A DNA stretch of 64,000 nucleotides from DASUPK01 sp963728875 (GCA_963728875.1 CAVSLJ010000001.1:310001-374000), one strand, 5' to 3'; counted from the stretch's first letter, positions 6,671 to 15,959 are shown. Numbers and translations are program-made. Notes: generated by a model from the sequence alone, not told the origin.

Positions 6671-9397
6671 CTACGGAACGGATTGGCTGGGCGCGACCGA
6701 CCCCGCGCTGGTGTGTGAGGGCAGTGGGAAGCCCTCCTCGGCCCAGACCACCGCGGCGGGCAGGACCAGCATCACGCCTGCCAGCGCGACCAGCAGGTCA
6801 ACCACGGTCACCAGTCCGAAGTCGCGGAGCACGGGTGCCACCGAGATCAGCCCGATGTCGTCGAGCAGGGGCAGCCCGGCGATCGCGAGCACCGCGAAGC
6901 CGGCGATCGCCGTCACGCCCGAGGCGAGCACCGCCGTACCGGTCCGCAGGTAGGTCCGTCGCAGCGCCTCACCCACGGACTGGCCGGCGCGCCGCTCGCC
7001 GGCATAGCGGGCGGAGAGGATCACGCTGAACTCAGTCGCGATCGCGATCACCAGAGCGCCGAGGGTCGCCGACATCGGGTTGAGGGAGATCCCCAGCGCG
7101 GCCACCACCAGCCCCGACCAGCCGGTCGCCATCAGAACCGGGATCAGCGGGACGACGGCCCGCCTCACCGAGCGATAGATGAGCGCCAGGACGATCCCGA
7201 CCGCCAGCAGGCCGACCAGCGGCAGCCACCAGCGGCTGTTCGAGAGATCCGTGTTGGCCTCGGCCGCGAGTACGGGAAGCCCTGCCAGCTCCACGGTGGT
7301 CCCGGGTGGCGGCGATGGCCCATCGGGCGGGTTGATCTGGGCGCGAATGTCATCGATCAGCTTCTGCTGGTCGGAGAGCGGCTGCGCCCTGATTCCGAAG
7401 GCGATGTCGGCCGTGTCGCCGATCGGCGTCGTCCCCGCCGAGGGATTGCACTCGCCGCGGTGGCTGATCACGATCTGCGAGATGAAGCAGGGCAGCGCCT
7501 GGACCAGGGCGTGGACGTTGCCGACGCCCTGGCCGGTGGCGCCCGACGAGGTGGAGGACGCCGAGCTCGCTCCCCCGAAGAAGTCGGTCAGTGAGAGGGC
7601 CGGACAGATCTGGGCGTCGGCGCAGCTCGGGTTGGAGCCGGAGAAGCCGTGGCGGGCGAGCACTCGCTGCTGGAACCCCTCGGCCCAGGAGATCACCGCT
7701 GGGCTCGTTGGGTCCTGCGCCCTGACCGTCACGTTGACGTCGCCCGAGATCCCGGTCTCGTTCTCGAGCTCGTTCAGGTCGTTGAGGGCCGACAGGTTGG
7801 GCGGGGCGAGGTCCCGGATGTCGGTCTCCACCCCGGTCCCGGCGCTCGCCACCCATCCGCAGACCGCCAGCAGCAGGCCGGCGGCGAGCACCCGAAGCGG
7901 CCTGGCGATCGCCATCGCGATCGCCGCCACCCCGATGGACTGGAGGCGGGCAGCGACTCCCTGGAACCTGCCGGGACCCCTCGATTGCGGTGTCTCCGCC
8001 GGCGAACCTCGCCGGGCGGAGAGCCCGAGCGCGGCGAGGCCGCCGGTCAGCGCCACGACGAACGCCAGGGCGACCCCTACGACGAGCAGCAGCCCGAAGG
8101 AGCGCACCAGCGGGCTCGGGGAGAGCGCGAAGGCCGCGAACCCCGCGATGGTCGCGACGCAGGCGGCGCCGATCACCGGCCCGCCACCGCCGGCGGCGCT
8201 GGCGACGGCCCGCCCGGGCGGCGCGCCCTCCGCCCTGGCCTCGTTGAAGCGGGCCTGGAACTGGATCGCGTAGTCCACCGCGAGCCCGACGAGCACCGGC
8301 AGCATCGCGATCGCCCCGACCGTCAGCGAGCCGCCGAACAGGGCAACCAGCCCCATGGTCATGGCGCCTGCCGCCACGGCGACTCCGAGTGGAAGCAGCC
8401 TCAGCGGCCGCGGCAGGATCAGCAGCAGGGTCAGTGCCATCACCAGCCCGGCGACCCCGAGCAGCAGCAGCGTCTGGCTGCGCAGCTCGCGGGCTCCCGC
8501 ATCGACGACGACCGGAGCCCCGGTGACGACGTAGCTGCCGTCTGAGAGCTTGAAGCGTGGGTCGTCCACTGCCTGCTTGAAGAGCCCGATCGCCTCGTGC
8601 CGCTCCTCGTCCGTCATGTCGGGGCGCAGCCGGACGATGATCTGCGCGGCGTCCTTGTTCGGGAACAGGTATCCGAAGCGCTCCTTCGGCGTCCCGGCGG
8701 GCTTCGACTGGTCGAAGACCACCCGGCTGACGAAGTTGGGGTCGTCCAGCCGGGGGATGGAGGTGATCCCGTATTGCAGCGCCACCTGGATGAGCTGGCC
8801 CTGGAACTGGCCGAGGACCTGCTGGGCCGCCTGCGTCGCCGCCTGCTGCTGCTCGGCTGACGAGGCACCCTTCTTCGCGGCCGCCTGCGCCGCTCGCTGC
8901 CCCGCCGACCGCGCCGCCTGGCTCGCGCCGCCGATCTGACCGCGCAACGCCTCCTGGATCCCGGCGACGCTCAGATAGAGGAAGGTCCCCGGCCCGAACA
9001 CGGACTGGCTCGGGTGCAGCTTCGCGATCTGGTCGCAGACCGGCGGCAGAGGCTGCTTGTTGCGATGCGGCAACGACGCGGCCAGCTGGGTTCCGCCCGC
9101 GAAGCACTCTTCGAGCTCGAAGAGCGGCTCCAGGTCCTTGGTGAGGACGAGCTTGCGGAGGTCCTCCTTCGCCAGCACGACCACGGGCTCGTCGCCGAAC
9201 TTCTGATGGAAGTCCTGGGTCGCCTTGTACTCCGACGAGCCCTTGCTGACCAGGGTGTCGGTCCCGGCGTTGGTGTCGAGCTGCGTCGCCGCGAAGATCC
9301 CAGCGCCCGTGAGCGCCACGACGGGCGCAATCAGCAGCCACGGCCAGCGCACGGCAATGGCAGCGACCCGCCCGAAGAATCCACTCCCCGCGTTCAC
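6671..9397 (-). CDS. RND/MMPL-family transporter (hopanoid or lipid type)
   Basis: A 908-residue transporter with the MMPL two-repeat plan. TM1 (about residues 15-35) is followed by a large exported loop containing an Ala/Gln-rich segment. A block of five or six membrane spans comes at about 305-455 (LLLLGVAGLVMALTLLLILP, then VLVGLAVDYAIQFQARF). A second TM, loop and final span block close the protein (LGALVIAIATEFSVILSARY). The VDYAIQF and ATEFSVILSARY helices carry the acidic residues expected of proton-driven members. These proteins export lipids, hopanoids or hydrophobic compounds. GTG start at 9397. First gene of a minus-strand run of five. Confidence 0.88.
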   Translation of the reverse strand: MNAGSGFFGRVAAIAVRWPWLLIAPVVALTGAGIFAATQLDTNAGTDTLVSKGSSEYKATQDFHQKFGDEPVVVLAKEDLRKLVLTKDLEPLFELEECFAGGTQLAASLPHRNKQPLPPVCDQIAKLHPSQSVFGPGTFLYLSVAGIQEALRGQIGGASQAARSAGQRAAQAAAKKGASSAEQQQAATQAAQQVLGQFQGQLIQVALQYGITSIPRLDDPNFVSRVVFDQSKPAGTPKERFGYLFPNKDAAQIIVRLRPDMTDEERHEAIGLFKQAVDDPRFKLSDGSYVVTGAPVVVDAGARELRSQTLLLLGVAGLVMALTLLLILPRPLRLLPLGVAVAAGAMTMGLVALFGGSLTVGAIAMLPVLVGLAVDYAIQFQARFNEARAEGAPPGRAVASAAGGGGPVIGAACVATIAGFAAFALSPSPLVRSFGLLLVVGVALAFVVALTGGLAALGLSARRGSPAETPQSRGPGRFQGVAARLQSIGVAAIAMAIARPLRVLAAGLLLAVCGWVASAGTGVETDIRDLAPPNLSALNDLNELENETGISGDVNVTVRAQDPTSPAVISWAEGFQQRVLARHGFSGSNPSCADAQICPALSLTDFFGGASSASSTSSGATGQGVGNVHALVQALPCFISQIVISHRGECNPSAGTTPIGDTADIAFGIRAQPLSDQQKLIDDIRAQINPPDGPSPPPGTTVELAGLPVLAAEANTDLSNSRWWLPLVGLLAVGIVLALIYRSVRRAVVPLIPVLMATGWSGLVVAALGISLNPMSATLGALVIAIATEFSVILSARYAGERRAGQSVGEALRRTYLRTGTAVLASGVTAIAGFAVLAIAGLPLLDDIGLISVAPVLRDFGLVTVVDLLVALAGVMLVLPAAVVWAEEGFPLPSHTSAGSVAPSQSVP

Positions 9398-9508
9398 CGG
9401 CCGGAGGTTAGGGAGCGAGTATGAGGATCGCGCTAATTCAGCGGCCGGAAGCTGCCCTCTCGATCACGAGGCAGCGATTGATCGCCCTATGCACGGCCCG
9501 GAGAGTGG

Positions 9509-9553
9509 GTTTCGAAGCATTTGCGCACCCTGGCGACCCAAATCCTTCGAAAC
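9509..9553. terminator. Long imperfect inverted repeat between MMPL and MceG-like genes
   Basis: Arms GTTTCGAAGCATTTG (9509-9523) and CAAATCCTTCGAAAC (9539-9553) match at 14 of 15 positions around a 15-nt loop. It lies 84 bp after the stop of the ATPase gene (minus strand) and 110 bp before the start of the transporter gene. It may be the terminator of the lipid-importer operon or an operator for the transporter; there is no T-run. Confidence 0.4.
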
Positions 9554-9636
9554 TCTCGGGGAGCGCGCAAACCGCTGGTCCACCCCCCTCACTGCCGGTT
9601 TTCCGAGCCGACGGCCACCGGGGGCGACCGCGGCGC

Positions 9637-10689
9637 CTAGTCCATCGCGAGCGGGCCCTTGACGTCTGCGTTGAGGAACTGGTTGACGAACTCGTTGCGG
9701 GAGTTGAACAGCTCGTCCGACGGGCCCGACTCGACGATCCGGCCCTTCCAGAGGACCGCGATGAAGTCAGCGATCCGGCGGGCCGTGCCGAGGTCGTGGC
9801 TGATCACCAGGTAGCAGCCGCCGTTCTCCTCGTGGACCTCGCGGATCAGCTCGCAGAGCAGCGCCGTGCGAACCGGGTCGAGGCCCGAGTCGGGCTCGTC
9901 GAACATGACGATCGCAGGATCGAGCACGAGCGCGCGAGCGAAGCCGGCGCGCTTCCGCATCCCGCCCGAGAGCTCGTTTGGCATCTTGAACATCGCTTCG
10001 ACGAGGCCGACCTCGCGAAGCCGCCGGTTGACGATCTCCTCGATCTCGTCCTCGCCCTTGTCCGTGTGCTGGCGGAGCGGGAACGCTGTGTTGTCGAAGA
10101 CGTTCATCGAGCCGAAGAGCGCGCCGTCCTGGAAGAGCAGGCCGAACTTCTTGCGCACCTCGAACAGCTCGTCGTCGGACATGTTCGGGATCGACTCGCC
10201 GTGGACGAGCACGTCGCCCGCGTCGGGATAGAGCAGGCCGACGATGTGCTTGATCAGCACGGACTTGCCGGTGCCCGATGGGCCGAGGACCATCGAGATC
10301 ATGTTGTCCGGCAGGCCGAGGTTGCACCCGTTCAGGATGCGCGTGCGACCGAACTGCTTGACGAGGTCGATGATCTCGATCGCGTCCTCGCCGCCGTGGT
10401 CGCGCTTCTTGCCGGTGTGCCACTTGTAGGGCTCCGGGTCATCGGCGTTGACGCCGGGAATTATGTAGTCGCGGCGGGAGAAGTCCTCCTCGCCGTAGCC
10501 CTGCGCCTCCAGCGGATCGCCCTCCTCGACGGCCTCGGCGTCGGCGTTCGCCTCGGTCTCGGGGGCCTTGGCGCGGGCCGGCGCGCGGCGGCGCGTGGTG
10601 CTCCGCTTGGTGGTTGAGCGGCTCGAGCTCGAGCGGCTGCTCGTGCTCTTGCTGCTGGATCGCGAAGTGCTCTTCTTTCTTTCAGCCAC
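9637..10689 (-). CDS. MlaF/MceG-like ABC transporter ATPase
   Basis: A 350-residue ATPase of the MlaF/Mkl (MceG) type that energises phospholipid or sterol import by YrbE permeases. It has Walker A GPSGTGKS, a Q-loop LLFQDGALFG, signature LSGGMRKRAGFARAL, Walker B IVMFDEPDSGLDP and switch His in VISHD. LLFQxGALFxSMxVxxN is characteristic of this subfamily. The first 45 residues are an unusual Ser/Thr/Arg/Lys repeat-like tail (KKSTSRSSSKSTSS), then an acidic linker before the ATPase core. GTG start with AAGGAGG 8 bases upstream. It follows the two permease genes by 49 bp. Confidence 0.92.
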   Translation of the reverse strand: MAERKKSTSRSSSKSTSSRSSSSRSTTKRSTTRRRAPARAKAPETEANADAEAVEEGDPLEAQGYGEEDFSRRDYIIPGVNADDPEPYKWHTGKKRDHGGEDAIEIIDLVKQFGRTRILNGCNLGLPDNMISMVLGPSGTGKSVLIKHIVGLLYPDAGDVLVHGESIPNMSDDELFEVRKKFGLLFQDGALFGSMNVFDNTAFPLRQHTDKGEDEIEEIVNRRLREVGLVEAMFKMPNELSGGMRKRAGFARALVLDPAIVMFDEPDSGLDPVRTALLCELIREVHEENGGCYLVISHDLGTARRIADFIAVLWKGRIVESGPSDELFNSRNEFVNQFLNADVKGPLAMD

Positions 10690-10738
10690 CGATCAAGCCT
10701 CCTTGAAGTTCACCAAAAGTGTAGGCAACAGCCCTCGG

Positions 10739-11539
10739 CTACCCGCCGATTGGCGCCCTCGGGTTAGCCCCCCAGAAGACCAGGGTTCCCATCATCCCGA
10801 TGATGTGCACGAGCACGATGTTGAGCACCATCGACTTCGCGGTCGCGGTGCCGACGCCCACCGGCCCTCCGGATGCCGTGTAGCCGTAGTAGCAGCCGAC
10901 GAGAACGATGGCGGTCGCCATCACCATGCCCTTGATCAAGCTGAATAAGAGGTCGGGCGGGTTCTGGAACATCCAGAAGATCAGGAAGTAGCCGCCTGAG
11001 GAGACGTCCCCGATCTGCTCGACCACGGCGAGCCAGCTGGCGAAGTAGCCAATCCCGACGGCGGCCAGGTACATGAAGGGGAAGGCGATCCAGGCGGCCA
11101 GCAGACGGGTGGCACCGAGGAAAGTGACCGGCGGCACGCCCATCACCTCGAGGGCATCGATCTCGTCGGAGATCCGCATCGCGCCGAGCTCGGCGACGAT
11201 GCCCGTTCCGACCTTGGCGGAGAGCATGTAGCCGAAGCCGTAAGGGATCACCTCACGCAGGTCGCACCAGGCAGCGAACACGCCGGCGTACGCGGGCGCA
11301 CCGACTGACCGGTTGAAGTACGCGCCCTCGATCCCGCACTGCAGCCCGAGGATGAAGACCAGGCCCCAGATCACGATCGTCGAGCCGAGGATCAGGATGC
11401 CGGTCTGGCGGAGGGCCTCGCCGAAGAACTGGAAGACGCGGCCGGAGTAGACCAGGCCGGCGACGCGCGTCGAGAACCCGAAGATCTCGCCGATCGAGTT
11501 GAGCCAGCCCCGCGGGACCGCCAGCCAGCCGGCGTTCAC
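10739..11539 (-). CDS. MlaE/YrbE-family lipid ABC transporter permease (YrbEB position)
   Basis: A 266-residue permease of the MlaE/YrbE family. It has an N-terminal amphipathic segment, about five membrane helices, and the conserved family block TGIVAELGAMRISDEIDALEVMGVPP (about residues 115-140, split here only by its length). It pairs with the similar permease encoded 112 bp upstream and with the ATPase downstream. GTG start at 11539 has GGAGG 7 bases ahead. Role: inner-membrane channel of an MCE-type lipid importer. Confidence 0.9.
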   Translation of the reverse strand: MNAGWLAVPRGWLNSIGEIFGFSTRVAGLVYSGRVFQFFGEALRQTGILILGSTIVIWGLVFILGLQCGIEGAYFNRSVGAPAYAGVFAAWCDLREVIPYGFGYMLSAKVGTGIVAELGAMRISDEIDALEVMGVPPVTFLGATRLLAAWIAFPFMYLAAVGIGYFASWLAVVEQIGDVSSGGYFLIFWMFQNPPDLLFSLIKGMVMATAIVLVGCYYGYTASGGPVGVGTATAKSMVLNIVLVHIIGMMGTLVFWGANPRAPIGG

Positions 11540-11651
11540 GCCCCAGCCTCCGCGTAGACGGCTTCGCCATCAGGTCGTGACCACGAGCGGCCGCCCGTCA
11601 CAAGTCGCTCCGGCCTTGCGGCCTTCGCTCCGAAAGAGAGCGGCCTGGTGG

Positions 11652-12458
11652 TCACTTGATCACCTGGAGCTCGGGGTGAGTCGCGAGCAGCGTCTGGGTG
11701 AAGACGTAGTTGAACGCGAACACGCCCATGAAGGCGATCACGACCCCCTCATTGACGGCGCGGCCCACCCCCTCGGCGCCTCCGGACGCAGTCATCCCCT
11801 TGTAGGAGCAGACGATCGCGATGATCGCCCCGAACATCGTGCACTTCAGAACCGACCCCCAGAGATCGGTGACCGAGGCGTTGTTGTAGAGCGTCGCGAA
11901 GAACCCGCCGATCGGCTCGTTGTAGAGAAACTCCGCGCCGAGGCCGCCGACGATGCCGAAGATCAGCGCGTAGATGTCCATCAGGCCGGTGATCAGCATC
12001 AGCGCGAGGAAGCGGGGCACCACCAGGTTCTTGATCGGGTCGACGCCGAGCACCTGAAGCGCGTCGAGCTCCTCGCGGATCTTGCGGGCGCCGAGGTCCG
12101 CGGTGATCGCCGTGCCCGCCACGCCAGCGACGACGACCGCCGTCACGGTGGGCGCGAACTCGCGGATCGAGGCGAGCACGAAGAAGCCGCCGAGGCGGTC
12201 GAGCGCGCCGAACAGCGAGAGGAAGTTCGCGGCCTGCAGGCCGGGCGCGCCGAAGCCGAAGGCCAACGTCGAGATCATCATCGGGAACCAGCAGAGCTGG
12301 AGGGCGAAGAGGAACTGCCCGATGAACTCACCGCCGTACGGGTAGGGCGGGCGGATCGCCGAGACCACCGTCTTCGCGGTCAGGATCATCATGTCCCCGA
12401 CCTGCTCGAATAGAGACTTGGCCGGGAGGAATGCCCTATCGGCTACGGATCTGACCAT
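11652..12458 (-). CDS. MlaE/YrbE-family lipid ABC transporter permease (YrbEA position)
   Basis: A 268-residue permease, first gene of the YrbE-YrbE-ATPase set. Conserved elements are the TAVVVAGVAGTAITADLGAR stretch followed by KIREELDALQVLGVDPIKN, with several hydrophobic helices. The start is placed at ATG 12458 because GGAGGAGAG is 5-6 bases upstream; a frame extending to 12515 has no RBS and adds a Gly/Arg-rich head. No MCE-domain substrate-binding gene follows, unlike mycobacterial mce operons. It is divergent from the lipoprotein gene at 12671. Confidence 0.9.
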   Translation of the reverse strand: MVRSVADRAFLPAKSLFEQVGDMMILTAKTVVSAIRPPYPYGGEFIGQFLFALQLCWFPMMISTLAFGFGAPGLQAANFLSLFGALDRLGGFFVLASIREFAPTVTAVVVAGVAGTAITADLGARKIREELDALQVLGVDPIKNLVVPRFLALMLITGLMDIYALIFGIVGGLGAEFLYNEPIGGFFATLYNNASVTDLWGSVLKCTMFGAIIAIVCSYKGMTASGGAEGVGRAVNEGVVIAFMGVFAFNYVFTQTLLATHPELQVIK

Positions 12459-12670
12459 TTGCTCTCCTCCGGAGCCGATCCCCCCATTGGGGCGCGACCC
12501 CGCACGTCGCATCAACGGCGATCACCAACTTCATCGCCGAATAGACGTAGCGGAAGATTATGTGATGGCGGCGCCGTTCGCCACCCACAACCATCGAGCG
12601 TAACTTTCGCCCAAGAAATCCCCGGAACTGGGCGACACAGAGCCGGATGGGCGGGGGTAGGGTGCGTGGT

Positions 12671-13474
12671 ATGTTGCCCGCGCCTTTGGAGGAGAGCGCT
12701 TCGACAGCCCGTTCCCTGAAGGCCCGCAGACGAATCGGGATTGGGGTCATCGGAGTGCTCCTGGCGGCGGGCGTTGCCTCCTGCGGCGGCAGCCGGCAGG
12801 ACGCGAACGAGCCCGAGGGCGACTTCCCCGTCTCCATCGTCAGCGCCGACTTTCCGAGCAAGCAGCAGATCGCCCAGAACACGAACCTGACGCTGGCTGT
12901 CGAGAACCCGGGCGACCAGACGATCCCGAACCTCGCGATCACCATCTTCACGACCTCGAACGCGAACACCGGCGAGTCCACCACGGCCACCACCGGGACG
13001 ACCACGGATACCACGGGTACGTCGCAGGAACTGCCCACCTCGCTGGGATCCTTCTCCGTCCGCTCCACGCAGGAGGGCCTGGCGATCCCGTTCCGGCCGG
13101 TCTGGATCCTCGAGGAGGGCTTCCCGAAGTACGAGGGCGAGACGGCATCAGCCGGCGCCGAGGCGGCACAGACCGACACCTACGCCTTCGGCGAGCTCCC
13201 CCCGAACCAGACCAAGCGAATCGTCTGGAACGTGACGCCGGTCCAGGGCGGGACCTACACGGTCCACTACCGCGTCGCGGCCGGGCTCCAGGGCAAGGCG
13301 AAGGCGGTCACCGGCGACGGATCGGTCCCGGAGGGCGAGTTCGTGGTCAGGATCTCCACCGCGCCGCCTCAGACGCGGGTGGACGACTCCGGCCGGGTCG
13401 TGCCGATCAACCCGAGCGACATCGTCGGCCAGGCGGGAAACCAGGAGCAGAAGTCAGAGCTCAACGGGCAGTAG
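12671..13474 (+). CDS. Secreted lipoprotein of unknown function
   Basis: About 267 residues. A type II signal peptide ends in the lipobox LAAGVASC-GG. The exported domain looks all-beta (VSIVSADFPSKQQIAQNTNLTLAVENPGD, WNVTPVQGGTYTVHYRVAAG), in the style of CARDB/Ig-like folds. A Thr/Ser-rich loop of about 30 residues (GESTTATTGTTTD) lies in the middle. Start chosen at ATG 12671, with GGGTAGGG about 9 bases upstream; ATG 12647 is an in-frame alternative. It is divergent from the lipid-importer operon, so a role in envelope lipid handling is possible but unproven. The stop overlaps the convergent TetR gene by 14 bp. Confidence 0.75.
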   Translation: MLPAPLEESASTARSLKARRRIGIGVIGVLLAAGVASCGGSRQDANEPEGDFPVSIVSADFPSKQQIAQNTNLTLAVENPGDQTIPNLAITIFTTSNANTGESTTATTGTTTDTTGTSQELPTSLGSFSVRSTQEGLAIPFRPVWILEEGFPKYEGETASAGAEAAQTDTYAFGELPPNQTKRIVWNVTPVQGGTYTVHYRVAAGLQGKAKAVTGDGSVPEGEFVVRISTAPPQTRVDDSGRVVPINPSDIVGQAGNQEQKSELNGQ

Positions 13475-14087
13475 CGCGCCCGCCGGCAGCCGCCGCGATC
13501 GCGTCGGTCATCAGCTCGGCCGCCGAGGAGTCGTCCATCCCCTCGCTGGTGAGCCGCTCCCAGGTCCAGAAGTCGAGGGCCACCCTGATCAGCGATCGCA
13601 CCCGCGCCGCGCGGTTCCCGCTGAGCCCGAAACCTGCGGTGAGCCCATCCGCGAGGCCGGCGAGGGACGCATCGGAGTTGTTCCGCATGAACTCGTCGAG
13701 GGCGGGATCGAGGCCTCGGTCCCGTTGCAGGTTCCGGATCATCGGCCGCCACTCGCGGTACCAGTCTCCGTAGACGCTCCGCAGGAGCGAGCCGACGCGC
13801 TCCGCGGGATCCTCGGGCGCCATCGCCGCCGCAAAGTCGGGCAGCGGGTGCTCGGAGACGTAGTGCGCCGAGCACGCCGGATAGAGCGAGGAGTTGTCGG
13901 GGAAGTGCTTGTAGACGGTCAGCCGGCTGACCCCCGCCCGCCGGGCGATCTCGGCGACCGTCGTCCCAGCCGGGCCAACCTCCTGATGGAGACCGGCGGC
14001 CTCCTTCGCGATCCGCTCCCGCGTCCGGTCCTTCGCCTCGGCGCGTGCCTTCAGCTCGTACTTGCGGCTCTTGGTTTCAGTTGACAT
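13461..14087 (-). CDS. TetR-family transcriptional regulator
   Basis: A 208-residue regulator. The TetR helix-turn-helix is clear: TTVAEIARRAGVSRLTVYKHFPDNSSLY at about residues 41-68, preceded by a Lys/Arg-rich helix. The C-terminal ligand domain is not diagnostic. It is divergent from the cupin gene. The cupin promoter -35 element overlaps its start codon, so binding there would repress both genes. Ligand unknown. Confidence 0.9.
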   Translation of the reverse strand: MSTETKSRKYELKARAEAKDRTRERIAKEAAGLHQEVGPAGTTVAEIARRAGVSRLTVYKHFPDNSSLYPACSAHYVSEHPLPDFAAAMAPEDPAERVGSLLRSVYGDWYREWRPMIRNLQRDRGLDPALDEFMRNNSDASLAGLADGLTAGFGLSGNRAARVRSLIRVALDFWTWERLTSEGMDDSSAAELMTDAIAAAAGGRATAR

Positions 14088-14110
14088 ACCGTTAGTTCAA
14101 ATGATACAGT
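14081..14110 (+). promoter_or_regulatory. Promoter of the cupin gene overlapping the tetR start
   Basis: TTGACA (14081-14086) and TACAGT (14105-14110) are separated by 18 bp. The -35 covers the tetR start codon (complement of 14085-14087). An imperfect dyad with ACnGT ends spans 14088-14110 and is a candidate TetR operator. On the other strand TATCAT (complement of 14101-14106) could be the tetR -10, giving a nearly leaderless message. Confidence 0.5.
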
Positions 14111-14156
14111 GCGCCAACTTCACTTGACGGGCTGTTTATCGAAAAGGAGAGATCAG

Positions 14157-14666
14157 ATGGAAGCCAGCACAGCAAGGGTCCTCGGCCCCAAGGACGGAAA
14201 GTCCGGGATGCTCGGAGCGATCGGCGTCCGGTTCATGATCGACAGCGACGAGTCGGGCGGCGGCTTCTCGCTGGTGGAGCATCCGATGCCGCCCCGCGCC
14301 CTGGGCGCTCCTCTCCACAGGCACTCCCGCGAGGACGAGTACAGCTACGTGCTCGAGGGGAAGGTCGGCGCCCTGCTGGGGGACGAGGTCCTCACAGCGG
14401 AGCCCGGCGACCTGGTCTTCAAGCCTCGCAACCAGTGGCACACGTTCTGGAACGCAGGGGACGAGCCGGCCCGGATCCTCGAGATCGTCTCGCCGGGCGG
14501 CTTCGAGGCCTATTGGAAAGAGCTGGTTGAGATCCTGGCGGCCGGCCCGCCGGACCCCGAGCGCGTGGGAGAGCTGGCGGCGCGCTACGGCCTCGAGATG
14601 GACCCCTCATCGGTCCCGGGCCTGTGCGCCGAGCACGGTCTGGTCTTCCCCGGCCTACCCGAGTAG
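14157..14666 (+). CDS. Cupin-domain protein
   Basis: A 169-residue single-cupin protein. Motif 1 is PLHRHSREDEYSYVLEGKVGALLGDE, giving the usual His-His-Glu metal set. Motif 2 is LVFKPRNQWHTFWNAGDEPARILEIVSPGGFE with the last His. ATG at 14157 is preceded by AAGGAGA; an in-frame ATG at 14109 lacks an RBS. This type includes small dioxygenases, isomerases and sensors, so the substrate cannot be named. It is likely controlled by the divergent TetR gene. The sugar dehydrogenase gene follows within 10 bp. Confidence 0.85.
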   Translation: MEASTARVLGPKDGKSGMLGAIGVRFMIDSDESGGGFSLVEHPMPPRALGAPLHRHSREDEYSYVLEGKVGALLGDEVLTAEPGDLVFKPRNQWHTFWNAGDEPARILEIVSPGGFEAYWKELVEILAAGPPDPERVGELAARYGLEMDPSSVPGLCAEHGLVFPGLPE

Positions 14667-14674
14667 CGGACTCG

Positions 14675-15919
14675 ATGCGGGCGGGGTTCAGCAAGGGCCC
14701 CTCGCCTTGGTGTTTCATCTGCCTGGTGAGCGCGTCGAGACGCCCGCAGCCCGCCGTGGTCGCCCTGCTGGCGGCGGTCATTCTGATCGCGGGCTGTGGC
14801 GGTGGTTCCGACTCGGCGGACGACAGCGGTGGCGGCGCCGCCGGGAAAACCTCGCCCGGGACCAAGGTGAAGCTGGAGAAGGTCGGGGATTTCGAGCAGC
14901 CCACCTACATCGCCCAGCCACCTGGAAGCGCGGATCTCTACGTCGTCGAGCAGGGAGGCACCATTCGCATCGTCCGCGAGGGCCAGGTCGTCTCGACTCC
15001 CGCGCTCGACATCAGCAACCAGGTCACCAACAACGACGAGCAGGGACTCCTCTCGATCGCATTTCCGGCCGACTTCCAGAGCTCGCGTCTCGTCTACGCC
15101 TATTTCACCGGCACCGACCAGGACCAGCACGTGGTCCGCTACACCGTCCGCCCGGACGGCTCCTTTGACGAGGGCAGTGTCCGCCAGATCCTGAAAATGG
15201 CCGACTTCGCCGAAAACCACAACGGCGGCCAGCTCCAGTTCGGGCCGGACGGCGATCTCTACATCGGGACGGGCGACGGCGGGCAGGAGGATGATCCGCG
15301 GAGAACGGGGCAGGACCTCGGCACCCTGCTCGGCAAGCTGCTCCGCATCAGGCCCGCCACCGGAAGCGGCGGCCCGCCGTACTCGATCCCGTCGGACAAC
15401 CCGTTCGTCCACCGTCAGGGCGCTCGTCCGGAGATCTACTCATACGGTCTTCGCAATCCCTGGCGCTTCAACTTCGACCCCGAGACCGGGGCGCTCTCGA
15501 TCGGCGACGTCGGGCAGGACACCCTCGAGGAGGTCGACTACACGCCGAAAGGCAGGGCCCGGGGGGCGAACTTCGGGTGGTCCGCGTTCGAGGGCACCGA
15601 CCGCTTCAACACGGATCAGACCGCGCCGAACGCGGTCCCACCCATCTTCGAGTACAGCCACGCCGGCGGCGCCTGCTCGATCACGGGCGGCTACGTCGTC
15701 CGCGACCGCTCCCTTCCGGGGCTCTACGGCCGCTACGTCTATGGCGACTACTGCACGGGCGATCTGCACAGCCTGGTGCCGGCCATTCCGCACGCCCGCC
15801 AGGACCGCTCGCTCGGACTGAACGTCCCGTCCGTCTCATCGTTCGGCGAGGACGATCAGGATCACATCTACGTCGCCTCGCTCGACGGACCCGTCTATCG
15901 CCTCGTTTCGGGTGACTAG
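14675..15919 (+). CDS. PQQ-dependent sugar dehydrogenase-like lipoprotein (paralogue 1)
   Basis: About 414 residues, exported as a lipoprotein (lipobox LIAGC-GGG). The mature part is a six-bladed beta-propeller of the soluble glucose/aldose-sugar dehydrogenase family. Motifs are EQGLLSIAFPADF, ENHNGGQLQFGPDGDLYIGTGDGG (catalytic-type His), YSYGLRNPWRFNFDP, GANFGWSAFEG and GGYVVRDRSLPGLYGRYVYGDYCTG. Start is uncertain: ATG 14675 follows the cupin stop closely, while GTG 14726 would give a more typical short signal peptide. First of three tandem paralogues. PQQ use is inferred from family only; PQQ synthesis genes are not in the window. Confidence 0.85.
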   Translation: MRAGFSKGPSPWCFICLVSASRRPQPAVVALLAAVILIAGCGGGSDSADDSGGGAAGKTSPGTKVKLEKVGDFEQPTYIAQPPGSADLYVVEQGGTIRIVREGQVVSTPALDISNQVTNNDEQGLLSIAFPADFQSSRLVYAYFTGTDQDQHVVRYTVRPDGSFDEGSVRQILKMADFAENHNGGQLQFGPDGDLYIGTGDGGQEDDPRRTGQDLGTLLGKLLRIRPATGSGGPPYSIPSDNPFVHRQGARPEIYSYGLRNPWRFNFDPETGALSIGDVGQDTLEEVDYTPKGRARGANFGWSAFEGTDRFNTDQTAPNAVPPIFEYSHAGGACSITGGYVVRDRSLPGLYGRYVYGDYCTGDLHSLVPAIPHARQDRSLGLNVPSVSSFGEDDQDHIYVASLDGPVYRLVSGD

Positions 15920-15959
15920 CGGACCGCACCAAAGGATCCGGCGCCGTGTTCCATCACCG

